21,523 nt of DNA from Deltaproteobacteria bacterium (GTDB lineage Bacteria; Desulfobacterota; Dissulfuribacteria; Dissulfuribacterales; S140-46), in the NCBI GenBank assembly GCA_015491585.1, contig WFVQ01000063.1, forward strand, positions 1 to 21,523. Reading direction: 5' to 3'. Both the position numbers and the translations under genes were made by a program. Below, piece by piece: positions 21,496 to 21,523 of this stretch (position 1 is the first letter of the stretch; each line of letters opens with the position of its first letter). Below the pieces are notes generated by a model that had not been told where the DNA came from, did no database searches, and was given only the letters and a program-made list of their open reading frames with translations.

Positions 21496-21523
21496 GATTG
21501 TGGTTGGCGGCGAGGCTTAGAGG

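Overview
The window is a GC-rich, gene-dense bacterial chromosome segment. Gene content and arrangement suggest a Desulfobacterota/Deltaproteobacteria-like Gram-negative anaerobe or facultative anaerobe: a hemA-ccsA-precorrin-2 dehydrogenase cluster, Tat-exported molybdopterin and ferredoxin subunits, a VKOR-type disulfide enzyme, a GspA/ExeA-like ATPase with a pseudopilin, and YceD at the edge. That placement is inferred from gene content and cannot be proved from the sequence alone.

Layout, left to right. (1) 1-3121, minus strand: an operon read right to left as rpsT-rplM-rpsI-argC-truA, then the first codons of a class I aminotransferase cut by the window edge. A strong consensus promoter (TTGACA-N17-TATATA) precedes rpsT, and a perfect-stem intrinsic terminator lies just upstream of argC. 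(2) 3224-4303, plus strand: an MscS channel, divergent from rpsT and convergent with hemA. (3) 4318-7143, minus strand: precorrin-2 dehydrogenase, CcsA-type cytochrome c assembly protein and glutamyl-tRNA reductase, with overlapping ends, supplying siroheme, heme and cytochrome c. (4) 7244-8867: a complete insertion sequence with visible terminal inverted repeats and a perfect 9-bp target duplication. Its transposase frame is broken by one in-frame TAG. Its 373-bp non-coding end holds a large imperfect palindrome, and its outer end may supply a -35 box to the heme operon. (5) 8998-10862, plus strand: an unrecognised protein, then aroB. (6) 10870-20729, minus strand, nine genes read right to left: transglutaminase-like periplasmic protein, TtrB-like 4Fe-4S protein, TtrA-like molybdoenzyme, pseudopilin, GspA-like ATPase, VKOR-thioredoxin fusion, panC, panD, rimO. 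Most neighbours overlap or are separated by a few bases. (7) 20730-20952: a divergent control region with overlapping AT-rich palindromes and a near-consensus promoter. (8) 20953-21495, plus strand: YceD/DUF177, usually followed by rpmF, which would lie outside the window.

The observations I rate highest are: the translationally coupled transglutaminase/TtrB/TtrA set without a membrane anchor; a probable one-base frameshift near the end of the pseudopilin, where the other frame gives a better C-terminus and a 4-base ATGA overlap with the ATPase; the IS with its palindrome and possible hybrid promoter; and a 26/27-bp hairpin repeat found at two gene ends 14 kb apart. I found no CRISPR array, tRNA, rRNA or phage module.
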